A DNA stretch of 64,000 bases from Okibacterium fritillariae (GTDB lineage Bacteria > Actinomycetota > Actinomycetes > Actinomycetales > Microbacteriaceae): contig NZ_FUZP01000002.1 in NCBI RefSeq assembly GCF_900167575.1, forward strand, positions 496,001 to 560,000, given 5' to 3'. The notes below the pieces were generated by a model. The model worked only from the letters and a program-made list of their open reading frames with translations, ran no database searches and was not told the origin of the DNA. A program made the translations under genes and the position numbers. This document shows positions 53,166-61,477 of this stretch, piece by piece; the stretch's first letter is position 1; every line of letters starts with the position of its first letter.

Positions 53166-53219
53166 TGTCATGCCCACGGGTGTCCCCGTCAAAGTTGACG
53201 CCCGCCGCGCGGGGTGTAA

Positions 53220-53245
53220 GTATCGATACGGCCTCGCCAATTGGC
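53220..53245. promoter_or_regulatory. Two short palindromes upstream of the phosphate permease gene
   Basis: GTATCGATAC (53220-53229) and GCCAATTGGC (53236-53245) are both perfect 10-base palindromes within 26 bases, in AT-richer DNA about 75 bases before the GTG start. No factor can be assigned. Confidence 0.35.
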
Positions 53246-53259
53246 AACCTCACCCGCAC

Positions 53260-53285
53260 GAATTCTCCCCGAACTTTGGGTGAAC
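53260..53285. promoter_or_regulatory. PHO-box-like 11-bp direct repeats upstream of the phosphate permease gene
   Basis: GAAT (53260), GAAC (53271) and GAAC (53282) recur with exact 11-base period; on the other strand the last is GTTCACC, which matches the half-site known for PhoP in streptomycetes. The other two copies are degenerate. Confidence 0.4.
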
Positions 53286-53319
53286 GGTGTGTGGCGGGGG
53301 TGTCCCGAACCAGAGAATC

Positions 53320-54498
53320 GTGCCGGTGGACATCACCCTCATTGTTGTACTCGTCGTAGCGTTCGCGCTCTTCTTCGACTTCACGAACGGTTTCCACGAC
53401 ACCGCGAATGCGATGGCCACGCCCATCGCCACCGGTGCCATGAAACCCAAGGTCGCGGTCGGTCTCGCCGCCATCCTCAACCTGGTGGGAGCCTTCCTCT
53501 CCACCGAGGTGGCCAAGACCATTTCCGGCGGCTTGATCAAAGAGGGCGACGGTGGCGTGCTGATCACGCCCGAGCTCATCTTCGCGGGCCTCATCGGCGC
53601 CATCGTCTGGAACATGGTGACCTGGCTCTTCGGCCTGCCGTCCTCCTCGTCGCACGCGCTCTTCGGCGGCCTCATCGGTGCCGCCATCGTGGGCTTCAGC
53701 TTCGGGGCCATCGACTACGGCGTGCTGCTGTCGAAGGTCATCCTGCCCGCCCTCATCGCGCCCGTCACGGCCGGCCTCATCGCCTTCACGGCCACGCGCC
53801 TCGCCTACGCCATGACGCGTCGCTACGACGGCAAACCCGACGGCCGCGACGGCTTCCGCTACGGCCAGATCTTCACCTCCTCGCTCGTCGCCCTCGCGCA
53901 CGGCACCAACGACGCGCAGAAGACCATGGGTGTTATCACGCTGACGCTCATCACGGTCGGCGCCCAGGCTGCCGGCACGGGCCCCGAATTCTGGGTCATC
54001 GCGGTCTGCGCCCTGGCCATCGCGCTCGGCACCTACATGGGCGGATGGCGCATCATCAAGACGCTCGGAACGGGCCTCACCGACGTGAAGCCCGCCCAGG
54101 GTTTCGCGGCCGAGACCGGCACGGCGGCCACCATCTTGGCGTCGTCGCACCTCGGTTTCGCGCTCTCTACCACGCAGGTCGCCTCGGGCTCGGTCATCGG
54201 CTCGGGTCTCGGCCGCCGCGGCTCGAAGGTGCGCTGGGGCACGGCCGGCCGCATCGCGCTCGGCTGGTTGCTCACCCTGCCCGCCGCCGGAATCGTGGGC
54301 GCGCTCGCGGCCCTGATCGCGCACCTCGGACCCATCGGCATCACGATTGACGCCATCATCGGCATCGGCGTGATCCTCGGCATCTTCCTGCGTTCGCGCA
54401 AGGACAAGGTCGACCCGCACTCGGTCTCCGAGGTCGCGGCGTCGGGTCAGGCCGTCAAGATCAAGCGGAACCCCAAGCCCAAGAAGGTGCGCAAATGA
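53320..54498 (+). CDS. pit: Inorganic phosphate transporter (PiT family)
   Basis: Low-affinity phosphate/cation symporter. From GTG 53320 it has 392 residues (GTG 53326 is equally possible), about ten hydrophobic segments, and the PiT signatures FFDFTNGFHDTANAMAT near the N-terminus and ALAHGTNDAQKTMG in the second half. The frame upstream to 53287 lacks support. It overlaps the small downstream gene by 4 bases. The preceding direct repeats suggest phosphate control. Confidence 0.93.
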   Translation: MPVDITLIVVLVVAFALFFDFTNGFHDTANAMATPIATGAMKPKVAVGLAAILNLVGAFLSTEVAKTISGGLIKEGDGGVLITPELIFAGLIGAIVWNMVTWLFGLPSSSSHALFGGLIGAAIVGFSFGAIDYGVLLSKVILPALIAPVTAGLIAFTATRLAYAMTRRYDGKPDGRDGFRYGQIFTSSLVALAHGTNDAQKTMGVITLTLITVGAQAAGTGPEFWVIAVCALAIALGTYMGGWRIIKTLGTGLTDVKPAQGFAAETGTAATILASSHLGFALSTTQVASGSVIGSGLGRRGSKVRWGTAGRIALGWLLTLPAAGIVGALAALIAHLGPIGITIDAIIGIGVILGIFLRSRKDKVDPHSVSEVAASGQAVKIKRNPKPKKVRK

Positions 54499-54827
54499 TC
54501 GACTGGGGTGCGTTCCTCATCGTCTTCGTCTCGGCCATCATCGCGACGATCATCGTCGTGGGGCTGTATTCGCTCGGACTGCGGCTCTTGACGCGCGCGG
54601 GCCGCGTGCCCGTCGTCGGCCCCGCCGAGTTCACCGACGCCATCACGGTCATCACCGAGGCCGAGGCGCAGCATGCCGCCAAGCGGGCGGCCAAGGCGGC
54701 GCGCAAGAGCCCGCTCACCGACGCGCAGAAGAACGTCGCTCGCTTCGGCGCCTACCTGTGCTTCGCGGCGTGTGGCGCGGCCGTGCTCTACGGCATCTAC
54801 CTGATCGTCCCGTACTTCCACCAGTAG
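54495..54827 (+). CDS. Small membrane protein paired with PiT transporter (unknown)
   Basis: 110 residues: a membrane helix at about 6-28, a charged Ala/Lys-rich cytosolic segment (EAEAQHAAKRAAKAARK) and a second helix at about 85-105. It overlaps the transporter by ATGA. Similar two-helix partners follow PiT genes in other actinobacteria; a subunit or regulator of the transporter is likely. Confidence 0.8.
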   Translation: MIDWGAFLIVFVSAIIATIIVVGLYSLGLRLLTRAGRVPVVGPAEFTDAITVITEAEAQHAAKRAAKAARKSPLTDAQKNVARFGAYLCFAACGAAVLYGIYLIVPYFHQ

Positions 54828-54838
54828 CGCGCTGGGTT

Positions 54839-54878
54839 AACGAGAAGAGCGGATGCCGAGGCATCCGCTCTTCTCGTT
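54839..54878. terminator. 18-bp terminator between pit operon and uracil permease gene
   Basis: AACGAGAAGAGCGGATGC, 4-base loop CGAG, and perfect complement to 54878. It lies 12 bases beyond the small-protein stop and 12 before the convergent permease stop, so it may serve both. Confidence 0.85.
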
Positions 54879-54889
54879 GGGGGCGCGTG

Positions 54890-56164
54890 TCAGTCGGTGC
54901 CGCGCACCCGACCGATGGCGTTCATGACGTGATAGATCACGATGGCGGCGATGGTGCCGAGCGCGATGCCGTTGAACACGAGCGAACCGGCCGTGAACGA
55001 GAAGTTCGCGATGCCGACGATGAGCGCCGTCGCGGCCGTGAACTGGTTCTTGGGCTTCGAGAAGTCCACGCGGTTGTCGAGCCAGATCTTCACGCCGATG
55101 ATGCCGATCAGGCCGTAGAGCGCCGTCGTGACGCCGCCCAGCACGCCCGCGGGCACGGTGGCGATGAGCTCTCCGAACTTCGGCGACAGGCTCAGCAGGA
55201 TGGCGAAGATGCCGGCCACCCAGTAGGCGGCCGTCGAGTAGACGCGCGTGGCGGCCATGACGCCGATGTTCTCGCCGTAGGTGGTCGTGCCCGAACCGCC
55301 GCCGAAGCCGGCCAGCAGCGTGGCGAGGCCGTCGGCGAAGAGCGCCCGGCCGGTGACCTTGTTGACGCTCGGGTCGGTCATCTGGGCGACGCCGCGGATG
55401 TGACCCACGTTTTCGGCGATGAGCACCAGCACGACGGGGATGAAGGCCGGCAGGATGGCCCAGAGCGCCGGGTTCTGGAACGGGTTGTCCATGATCTGAA
55501 AAGCGGGGAGCCCGATCCAGTCGGCCTTCTCGACCTTGCTGAAGTCGAGCTGGCCCTGGAACGCCGCGGCGATGTAGCCCACGACGACGCCGACGAAGAT
55601 CGAGAGTCGCCCGAGCATCCCGCGGAAGAGCACGGTCGTGAGGATGACGGCGGCCAGCGTGATGAGCGCCGTCAGGGGGCCCTTGTTGTAGTTGTCGAGG
55701 GCTGCGGGCGCGAGGTTCAGGCCGATGAGCGCGACGATCGCGCCCGAGACGACGGGAGGCATGAGCGCGTCGATCCAGCCGCTGCCCGTGACGCGCACGA
55801 TGAGGCCGATGATCGCGAGCAGCAGGCCCACCAGGAAGATGCCGAAGAGCGCGCTGCCCATGCCCTGAGCGGTCGTGGCCACCGTGATCGGCGCGATGAA
55901 CGCGAACGACGAGCCGAGGTAGCTGGGCAGGCGGTTGCCCGTGATGAGAAGGAACAGCAGCGTGCCCACACCCGAGAAGAACAGCGTCGCGCTCGGCGGG
56001 AAGCCCGTGAGCACGGGCACGAGGAACGTGGCGCCGAACATGGCGACCACGTGCTGGGCGCCGAACCCGATGGTGCGCGGCCAGCTCAAGCGTTCGCCCG
56101 GCTGAACCACCTCCAACGCTCCGACGTTCTTACCGTCTCCGTGCAGTTTCCAGGGCAGCGCCAT
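54890..56164 (-). CDS. uraA: Uracil/xanthine permease (NCS2 family)
   Basis: Nucleobase-proton symporter, probably for uracil, 424 residues with about 12-14 hydrophobic helices. ATFLVPVLTGFPPSATLFFSGVGTL near 45-70 and GFGGGSGTTTYGENIGVMAATRV near 260-283 are NCS2 motifs. ATG 56164 follows GGAGAACG. It is divergent from a second nucleobase permease of another subgroup, and apt lies further downstream, so the area contains several salvage functions. Confidence 0.92.
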   Translation of the reverse strand: MALPWKLHGDGKNVGALEVVQPGERLSWPRTIGFGAQHVVAMFGATFLVPVLTGFPPSATLFFSGVGTLLFLLITGNRLPSYLGSSFAFIAPITVATTAQGMGSALFGIFLVGLLLAIIGLIVRVTGSGWIDALMPPVVSGAIVALIGLNLAPAALDNYNKGPLTALITLAAVILTTVLFRGMLGRLSIFVGVVVGYIAAAFQGQLDFSKVEKADWIGLPAFQIMDNPFQNPALWAILPAFIPVVLVLIAENVGHIRGVAQMTDPSVNKVTGRALFADGLATLLAGFGGGSGTTTYGENIGVMAATRVYSTAAYWVAGIFAILLSLSPKFGELIATVPAGVLGGVTTALYGLIGIIGVKIWLDNRVDFSKPKNQFTAATALIVGIANFSFTAGSLVFNGIALGTIAAIVIYHVMNAIGRVRGTD

Positions 56165-56259
56165 CGTTCTCCAGCTTTCGTCGCGGGGCGGGGGTGGGGT
56201 CCGGCGACGTTGCCGGCGAGAATTGCTCTCGTTACCGTATCGGTCCCTAGCGCATTACG

Positions 56260-57750
56260 ATGAAATCTTCCCGCACATTCTCCGAGAGGACGCCTTCGGT
56301 GGCATCGACTCCCACGCGTACGACCCCCACGCGCTCAGCCCCCAGCCGGATCGACACCTTCTTCGACATCACGAAACGTGGGTCGAACATCGCCACCGAG
56401 ATCCGCGGTGGTGTCGTCACCTTCGTGGCGATGGCCTACATCGTCATCCTCAACCCCATCATCCTGTCGAGCGGTCAGGATGTCGCGGGCAACGCCCTCG
56501 GCTTCCCGCAGGTCGCCGCGGTCACGGCGCTCACCGCCGGCGTCATGACGATCCTGTTCGGCATCGTCGCGCGCCTGCCCTTCGCGTTCGCGGCCGGTCT
56601 CGGCATCAACTCGTTCTTGGCCGTGAGCGTCGTCGGCCAGGTGACGTGGCCCGAGGCCATGGGCCTCGTCGTCATCAACGGTCTCATCATCGTGCTCTTG
56701 GCCGCCACGGGCCTCCGCCGCCTCATCTTCAACGCCGTGCCCGTGCAGCTCAAGATCGCCATCACGGTGGGCATCGGCCTCTTCATCGCGTTCATCGGCT
56801 TCGTCGACGCGGGCTTCGTGCGCACGACGGGTTCGGCATCCCCGCCCATCGGTCTCGGCATCGCGGGTTCGGTCGCCACCATCCCGACCGTCATCTTCGT
56901 GGTGTCGCTGCTCATCACGGGCATTCTGGTGGCCCGCAAGGTCAAGGGTGCGCTGCTCATCGGCATCGTGGCGTCGACCATCATCGCGGTCATCGCCGAG
57001 CTCATCTTCAAGGTGGGCGCCTCGAACGGCGGCGAGAACCCGGCCGGCTGGAACCTCAGCGTGCCCGCCCTGCCCGCGCAGATCGTGAGCCTGCCCGACC
57101 TCAGCCTCATCGGCCAGGTCAGCTTCGGCAGCTTCGAGCGCATCGGCGCCCTGGCCGCGCTCATGCTCGTCTTCACGCTCGTCTTCACCAACTTCTTCGA
57201 CGCCATGGGCACCATGACGGGCCTGTCGCGCGAGGCGAACCTGGCCGACGCCGAGGGCAACTTCCCGCGCCTGCGTTCGGCCCTGATCGTCGAGGGCATC
57301 GGCGCCGTGGCGGGTGGCGCCACCTCCGGGTCGTCCAACACGGTCTTCATCGAATCGGGTGCCGGCATCGGCGAGGGCGCCCGCACGGGTCTCGCCAACG
57401 TGGTCACGGGTCTGCTCTTCATCCTGGCCATGTTCTTCACGCCGCTCACGCAGGTCGTGCCGACCGAGGTCGCCGCGGCCGCGCTGGTGATCGTCGGAAC
57501 GCTCATGATGGCGCAGATCAAGGACATCGTCTGGACCGAGTTCTCGGCCGCCCTGCCGGTGTTCCTCACGGTCACGGTCATGCCGCTGACCTACTCGATC
57601 GCCAACGGCATCGGCGCGGGCTTCATCTCCTGGGTCATCTTGCGGGCGTTCAGCGGCAAGGCCCGCGAGATCAGCCCGCTCCTGTGGGTGGTGGCGGCCG
57701 GTTTCGCGATCTTCTTCGCGCGCGGTCCCATCGAGATGCTCATCGGCTAG
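56260..57750 (+). CDS. Purine (adenine/guanine/hypoxanthine) permease, AzgA/GhxP-like
   Basis: 496 residues with about 12-13 hydrophobic segments. The N-terminal FFDITKRGSNIATEIRGGVVTFVAMAYI and the GAVAGGATSGSSNTVFIESGAGIGEGARTGLANVVTG stretch are characteristic of the NCS2 AzgA branch, distinct from the UraA branch. A Ser/Thr/Pro-rich N-terminal extension of about 30 residues precedes it. ATG 56260; TAGCGC ends 6 bases upstream, a possible leaderless promoter with one mismatch. Confidence 0.9.
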   Translation: MKSSRTFSERTPSVASTPTRTTPTRSAPSRIDTFFDITKRGSNIATEIRGGVVTFVAMAYIVILNPIILSSGQDVAGNALGFPQVAAVTALTAGVMTILFGIVARLPFAFAAGLGINSFLAVSVVGQVTWPEAMGLVVINGLIIVLLAATGLRRLIFNAVPVQLKIAITVGIGLFIAFIGFVDAGFVRTTGSASPPIGLGIAGSVATIPTVIFVVSLLITGILVARKVKGALLIGIVASTIIAVIAELIFKVGASNGGENPAGWNLSVPALPAQIVSLPDLSLIGQVSFGSFERIGALAALMLVFTLVFTNFFDAMGTMTGLSREANLADAEGNFPRLRSALIVEGIGAVAGGATSGSSNTVFIESGAGIGEGARTGLANVVTGLLFILAMFFTPLTQVVPTEVAAAALVIVGTLMMAQIKDIVWTEFSAALPVFLTVTVMPLTYSIANGIGAGFISWVILRAFSGKAREISPLLWVVAAGFAIFFARGPIEMLIG

Positions 57751-57773
57751 TCGACGGCCGGCTCTGTTCATCC

Positions 57774-57812
57774 GAAGCCCCATCGACGGCCCCGTGCTGT
57801 CGGTGGGGCTTC
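57774..57812 (+). terminator. Hairpin after purine permease gene
   Basis: 14-pair stem (GAAGCCCCATCGAC with GTCGGTGGGGCTTC, one T-G) and an 11-base tetrad-rich loop; it ends 2 bases before the -10 box of the next gene. Confidence 0.65.
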
Positions 57813-57813
57813 G

Positions 57814-57819
57814 TACACT
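57814..57819 (+). promoter_or_regulatory. -10 box of a leaderless promoter (metallophosphoesterase)
   Basis: TACACT ends 6 bases before ATG 57826. Confidence 0.6.
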
Positions 57820-57825
57820 GGATGC

Positions 57826-58797
57826 ATGAGCGCCCAGTTCGGTCAGTACCCGCCCGCCCGTCAGACCATCGTTCACCTGAGCGATCCCCACTTCTTGGGC
57901 GGCAACGCGCCCCTCTACGGAGTGGTCGACACCGAGCAGCACCTCGCCCAGACGCTCGAACAGATCCGCGCCATGCAGATCCACCCCTCCGCCTTCGTCT
58001 TCACGGGCGACCTGGCCGACCTCGGCGAACCGGATGCCTACGCCCGCCTGCGTGCGCTCGTCGAACCGGTCGCGGCCGACCTCGGCGCGCAGCTCATCTG
58101 GCTCATGGGCAACCACGACGAGCGGGCCGAGTTCCGCGCGGGACTGTTCGGGGCGGCCGGCTCGACGCACGCTTCAAGCTCGACGCCACAGACGCATGCT
58201 CCCGGCGCCAGCGTTTCGGCCTCGGCTCAGCAGGTCACCGATGCCCCCGTCGACGTTGTCTACGATTTGGGAGGCCTGCGCTTCATCGGCCTCGACTCCT
58301 CGGTGCCGGGCTGGCATCACGGCGCACTGGCCGATGAGCAGCTCGAGTGGCTGGCCGACGTCTTGTCGGAGCCCGCCGAGCACGGCACGATCGTGGGGCT
58401 GCATCATCCGCCCGTGCCGTCGCCGCTGTCGTTCTTCGACATCCTCGAGCTGCAGGAGCAGCACCGCCTCGAGAGCGTCCTGCGGGGCAGCGATGTGCGC
58501 GCCATCCTGGGTGGTCATCTGCACTACAGCACGCATTCGGTGTTCGCGGGCATCCCGGTCTCGGTGGCCGCGGCAACCTGTTACACCATGAACCTCACGC
58601 GCCCGCTCGACCACCCGGGCGGCGTCGACGGCGGCCAGTCTTTCAGCCTCGTGCACGTCTACGACGACCGCGTCACGTTCTCCACTGTGCCCGTGGGTGA
58701 CTACCCGCCGTCGAACACGTTCCCGGCCGATTTCGTCGAGCGGATGTCGCGCCTGACGCCCGCCGAGCGCCTCGAGGCCTTCTCGCGCAAACGCTGA
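57826..58797 (+). CDS. Metallophosphoesterase (Rv0805/CpdA-like cyclic nucleotide phosphodiesterase)
   Basis: Calcineurin-like phosphoesterase, 323 residues, with all metal ligands: Asp20 and His22 (LSDPHF), Asp62 (FTGDLAD), Asn97/His98 (GNHDE), and later HHPP and GGHLHY. It resembles class III cyclic nucleotide phosphodiesterases, so cAMP hydrolysis is a fair guess, not proven. A Ser/Ala-rich insert (about 110-140) separates two halves of the fold. ATG 57826, leaderless. Confidence 0.88.
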   Translation: MSAQFGQYPPARQTIVHLSDPHFLGGNAPLYGVVDTEQHLAQTLEQIRAMQIHPSAFVFTGDLADLGEPDAYARLRALVEPVAADLGAQLIWLMGNHDERAEFRAGLFGAAGSTHASSSTPQTHAPGASVSASAQQVTDAPVDVVYDLGGLRFIGLDSSVPGWHHGALADEQLEWLADVLSEPAEHGTIVGLHHPPVPSPLSFFDILELQEQHRLESVLRGSDVRAILGGHLHYSTHSVFAGIPVSVAAATCYTMNLTRPLDHPGGVDGGQSFSLVHVYDDRVTFSTVPVGDYPPSNTFPADFVERMSRLTPAERLEAFSRKR

Positions 58798-59042
58798 GCC
58801 CGCCGTTCTCCCCAGCGTCGGAACGCCGTTTTTCTCCACAGGTGCGCGCCCTGCCGAGACAGCGCCACGGCCCCCGGAGTAGGGTGGAGGCATCCGGTCA
58901 CGAGCCGGATTTCCTCTGCGTCGGCCACAAATTCGGCGCGCCCCGATGAGGCAATGGAGCCACAGTGAACCCTTTCCGAAGTGCGAAGAAGACGTCGACC
59001 GCCACGCGCGCGATCGACCACCCCTACCTGCAGGAGGCCGAG

Positions 59043-60578
59043 ATGCCCGAGACCGATACCGCTACGCGCGTCGAGTCCGATTCGCTCGGCAGCATGCAGA
59101 TCCCGGCCGACGTCTATTGGGGCATCCACACGGCCCGCGCGCTCGATAACTTCCCGATCTCGAAGCGGCCCATCTCGGTCTACCCCGACCTCATCGTCGG
59201 TCTCGCGTGTGTCAAGCAGGCGGCCGCCCGGGCCAACGTCGAGCTCGGTTCGCTCGATGCCGAGAAGGGTGAGCTCATCGATCGCGCCTGCCAAGAGGTC
59301 ATCGAGGGCCGGTTCCACGACCAGTTCGTGGTGGGCGTCATCCAGGGCGGCGCCGGCACGTCGACCAACATGAACGCCAACGAGGTCATCACCAACATCG
59401 CGCTCGAGCTGGCGGGCCGCGAGAAGGGCGACTACGCCTTCCTCTCGCCTATTGACCACACCAACCGCTCGCAGTCCACCAACGACACCTATCCCACCGC
59501 CATCAAGATCGGCCTGGCGCTGTCGCTGCGCACCCTCCTCACCGAGCTCGAGCTGTTGCGCCGCTCGTTCTCCGTGAAGGCCGATGAGTTCCGGCACGTG
59601 CTGAAGGTCGGGCGCACGCAGCTGCAAGACGCCGTTCCCATGACCCTCGGGCAAGAGTTCCACGGCTTCGCGACCACGCTGGGCGAAGACCACGAGCGCC
59701 TTGGCGAGACCACCTGGTTGCTGGCCGAGGTCAACCTCGGGGCCACGGCCATCGGCACGGGCATCACGGCCGATCCGCGCTACGCGTCCACCGTCATCCG
59801 CCACCTCAACGAGATCACGGGCCTCACGCTCGAGACCGCGCCCGACCTCGTCGAGTCGACGAGCGACGCCGGCGCGTTCATGTCGTTCAGCGGCACGCTC
59901 AAGCGGTCCGCCATCAAGCTGTCCAAGATCTGCAACGACCTGCGCCTGCTGTCCTCGGGCCCCCAGGCCGGCTTCGGCGAGATCAACCTGCCGGCCAAGC
60001 AGGCGGGTTCGTCGATCATGCCGGGCAAGGTCAACCCCGTCATCCCCGAAGTCGTCAACCAGGTCGCCTTCTCGGTCGTCGGCGCCGACATGACCGTCAC
60101 GATGGCGGCCGAGGCTGGGCAGCTGCAGCTCAACGCCTTCGAGCCCGTCATCGCGCACTCGCTCTTCCAGTCGATCACGTGGATGGCCGGGGCGTGCCAC
60201 ACCCTGCGCGTCAACTGCATCGACGGCATCACCGCCAACCACGAGCGCCTCGAGACCATGGTGGGCTCGTCGGTGGGCGTCATCACGGCGCTCACGCCCT
60301 ATATCGGTTACACGGCCGCCGCGGCCCTCGCCAAGACGGCCCTGCTCACCGGTCGCAACATCGCCGACCTCGTCGTCGAGTCCAAACTCATGTCGCGCGA
60401 CGAGGTCACCAAGCAGCTGTCACCGGCACGCCTGTCGGGCCTCGAGGTCATCACGACCGCCATCCCCGTCATCGACGGCAGCGCGGCGAGCGAGAAGGCC
60501 TCGACGCAGGCGCACTCAGACCATGCGGCAATGGGTGGTGAGTTCGCCGATACCCTCGACGGACACGGTGACCGTTGA
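59043..60578 (+). CDS. aspA: Aspartate ammonia-lyase
   Basis: Aspartase, aspartate to fumarate and ammonia. 511 residues from ATG 59043, which has AGGAGG 5 bases upstream; GTG 58965 would add 26 unsupported residues. VYWGIHTARALDNF and GSSIMPGKVNPVIPEVVNQV (fumarase/aspartase signature) are clear. The C-terminus runs about 20 residues beyond the usual end, overlapping the convergent FAH gene by 63 bases. No asparaginase is adjacent. Confidence 0.92.
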   Translation: MPETDTATRVESDSLGSMQIPADVYWGIHTARALDNFPISKRPISVYPDLIVGLACVKQAAARANVELGSLDAEKGELIDRACQEVIEGRFHDQFVVGVIQGGAGTSTNMNANEVITNIALELAGREKGDYAFLSPIDHTNRSQSTNDTYPTAIKIGLALSLRTLLTELELLRRSFSVKADEFRHVLKVGRTQLQDAVPMTLGQEFHGFATTLGEDHERLGETTWLLAEVNLGATAIGTGITADPRYASTVIRHLNEITGLTLETAPDLVESTSDAGAFMSFSGTLKRSAIKLSKICNDLRLLSSGPQAGFGEINLPAKQAGSSIMPGKVNPVIPEVVNQVAFSVVGADMTVTMAAEAGQLQLNAFEPVIAHSLFQSITWMAGACHTLRVNCIDGITANHERLETMVGSSVGVITALTPYIGYTAAAALAKTALLTGRNIADLVVESKLMSRDEVTKQLSPARLSGLEVITTAIPVIDGSAASEKASTQAHSDHAAMGGEFADTLDGHGDR

Positions 60579-61394
60579 CCGGTCCCGCAAGAAGACCTGG
60601 GGGTCGCGGCTATAACCCGCGCCCCCGGGGCTGCCCGTCGAGATGAGGGTGCCCGGCAGCAGCGTGATCGAGCGCGAGATCTGCTCGATCAAGATGGCCA
60701 CGCTCCGCACCATGTGCGACGTGTCCGAGTCCTGCATCACGTGACCGTCGAGCACCGTGCCGACGTGCAGATTCTGCGGGTCGGCGATCTCGTCGCGCGT
60801 GACCACGAGCGGCCCGGTCGGAGTGAAACCGTCGAAGCTCTTGCACCTGGTCCACTGCGCCTCTGAATACTGGATGTCGCGCGCCGTGATGTCGTTCACC
60901 ACCGTGTAGCCGAACACATAGTCGAGCGCATCGTCGCGGCTCACGTTCTTGGCCGGCTTGCCGATGATCACGCCGAGCTCGGCCTCGTAGTCGATCGACT
61001 CGGACAGGCTGCGCGGCCACGTCGTCGTGCCACCGTGCCCCGCCAGTGAGTTCGTCCACAGCGAGAACAGCGTGGGGGAGTTGTCGGTCTTCAGGTTGAG
61101 CTCGCTCGAGTGGGCCGCATAGTTGAGGCCCACCGCGATCACCTGCGGCGGTCGCAGAACGGCGGATGCGTGCGTGAAACCGCCGAGCGGATAGACACGT
61201 TCGTGCTGCCACCCCGCCGCCTCGACGGCCGCGCGGATGCGTGCGTCCTCGGAGTCGCCGCGCTCGATGAGCTGTTGCAGATCGACGGGGGAATCCTCGA
61301 CGAGATCCTCGACGTATTGGACGAGGTCGTCGTGTCGCACCACCAGCCTCGTCGTCTCGGAACGGTCGTCGGCAATGAGATGGGCGTACTTCAC
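60516..61394 (-). CDS. Fumarylacetoacetate hydrolase family protein
   Basis: 292-residue member of the FAH family (acylpyruvases, oxaloacetate tautomerases and decarboxylases). Metal-binding residues are in DYEAELGVIIGK and VVNDITARDIQ; GSPGGAGY lies near the C-terminus. The start is GTG 61394, with TAGCCT 6 bases upstream, a leaderless promoter. Which acyl-pyruvate or oxaloacetate it acts on is unclear. The 3' end overlaps aspA by 63 bases. Confidence 0.88.
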   Translation of the reverse strand: MKYAHLIADDRSETTRLVVRHDDLVQYVEDLVEDSPVDLQQLIERGDSEDARIRAAVEAAGWQHERVYPLGGFTHASAVLRPPQVIAVGLNYAAHSSELNLKTDNSPTLFSLWTNSLAGHGGTTTWPRSLSESIDYEAELGVIIGKPAKNVSRDDALDYVFGYTVVNDITARDIQYSEAQWTRCKSFDGFTPTGPLVVTRDEIADPQNLHVGTVLDGHVMQDSDTSHMVRSVAILIEQISRSITLLPGTLISTGSPGGAGYSRDPQVFLRDRSTVTVSVEGIGELTTHCRMV

Positions 61395-61400
61395 CTCTTC

Positions 61401-61406
61401 AGGCTA
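61401..61406 (-). promoter_or_regulatory. -10 box of a leaderless promoter (FAH-family gene)
   Basis: TAGCCT on the minus strand ends 6 bases before GTG 61394. Confidence 0.6.
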
Positions 61407-61465
61407 TCGGGTCGGATGACCCCCGTTCGGGTTTTGTGCGATTCGTTCACCCAGGCGAGAGCGCT

Positions 61466-61471
61466 TATTCT
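61466..61471 (+). promoter_or_regulatory. -10 box of a leaderless promoter (PrsW-like)
   Basis: TATTCT ends 6 bases before ATG 61478. Confidence 0.6.
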
Positions 61472-61477
61472 AGGTCG

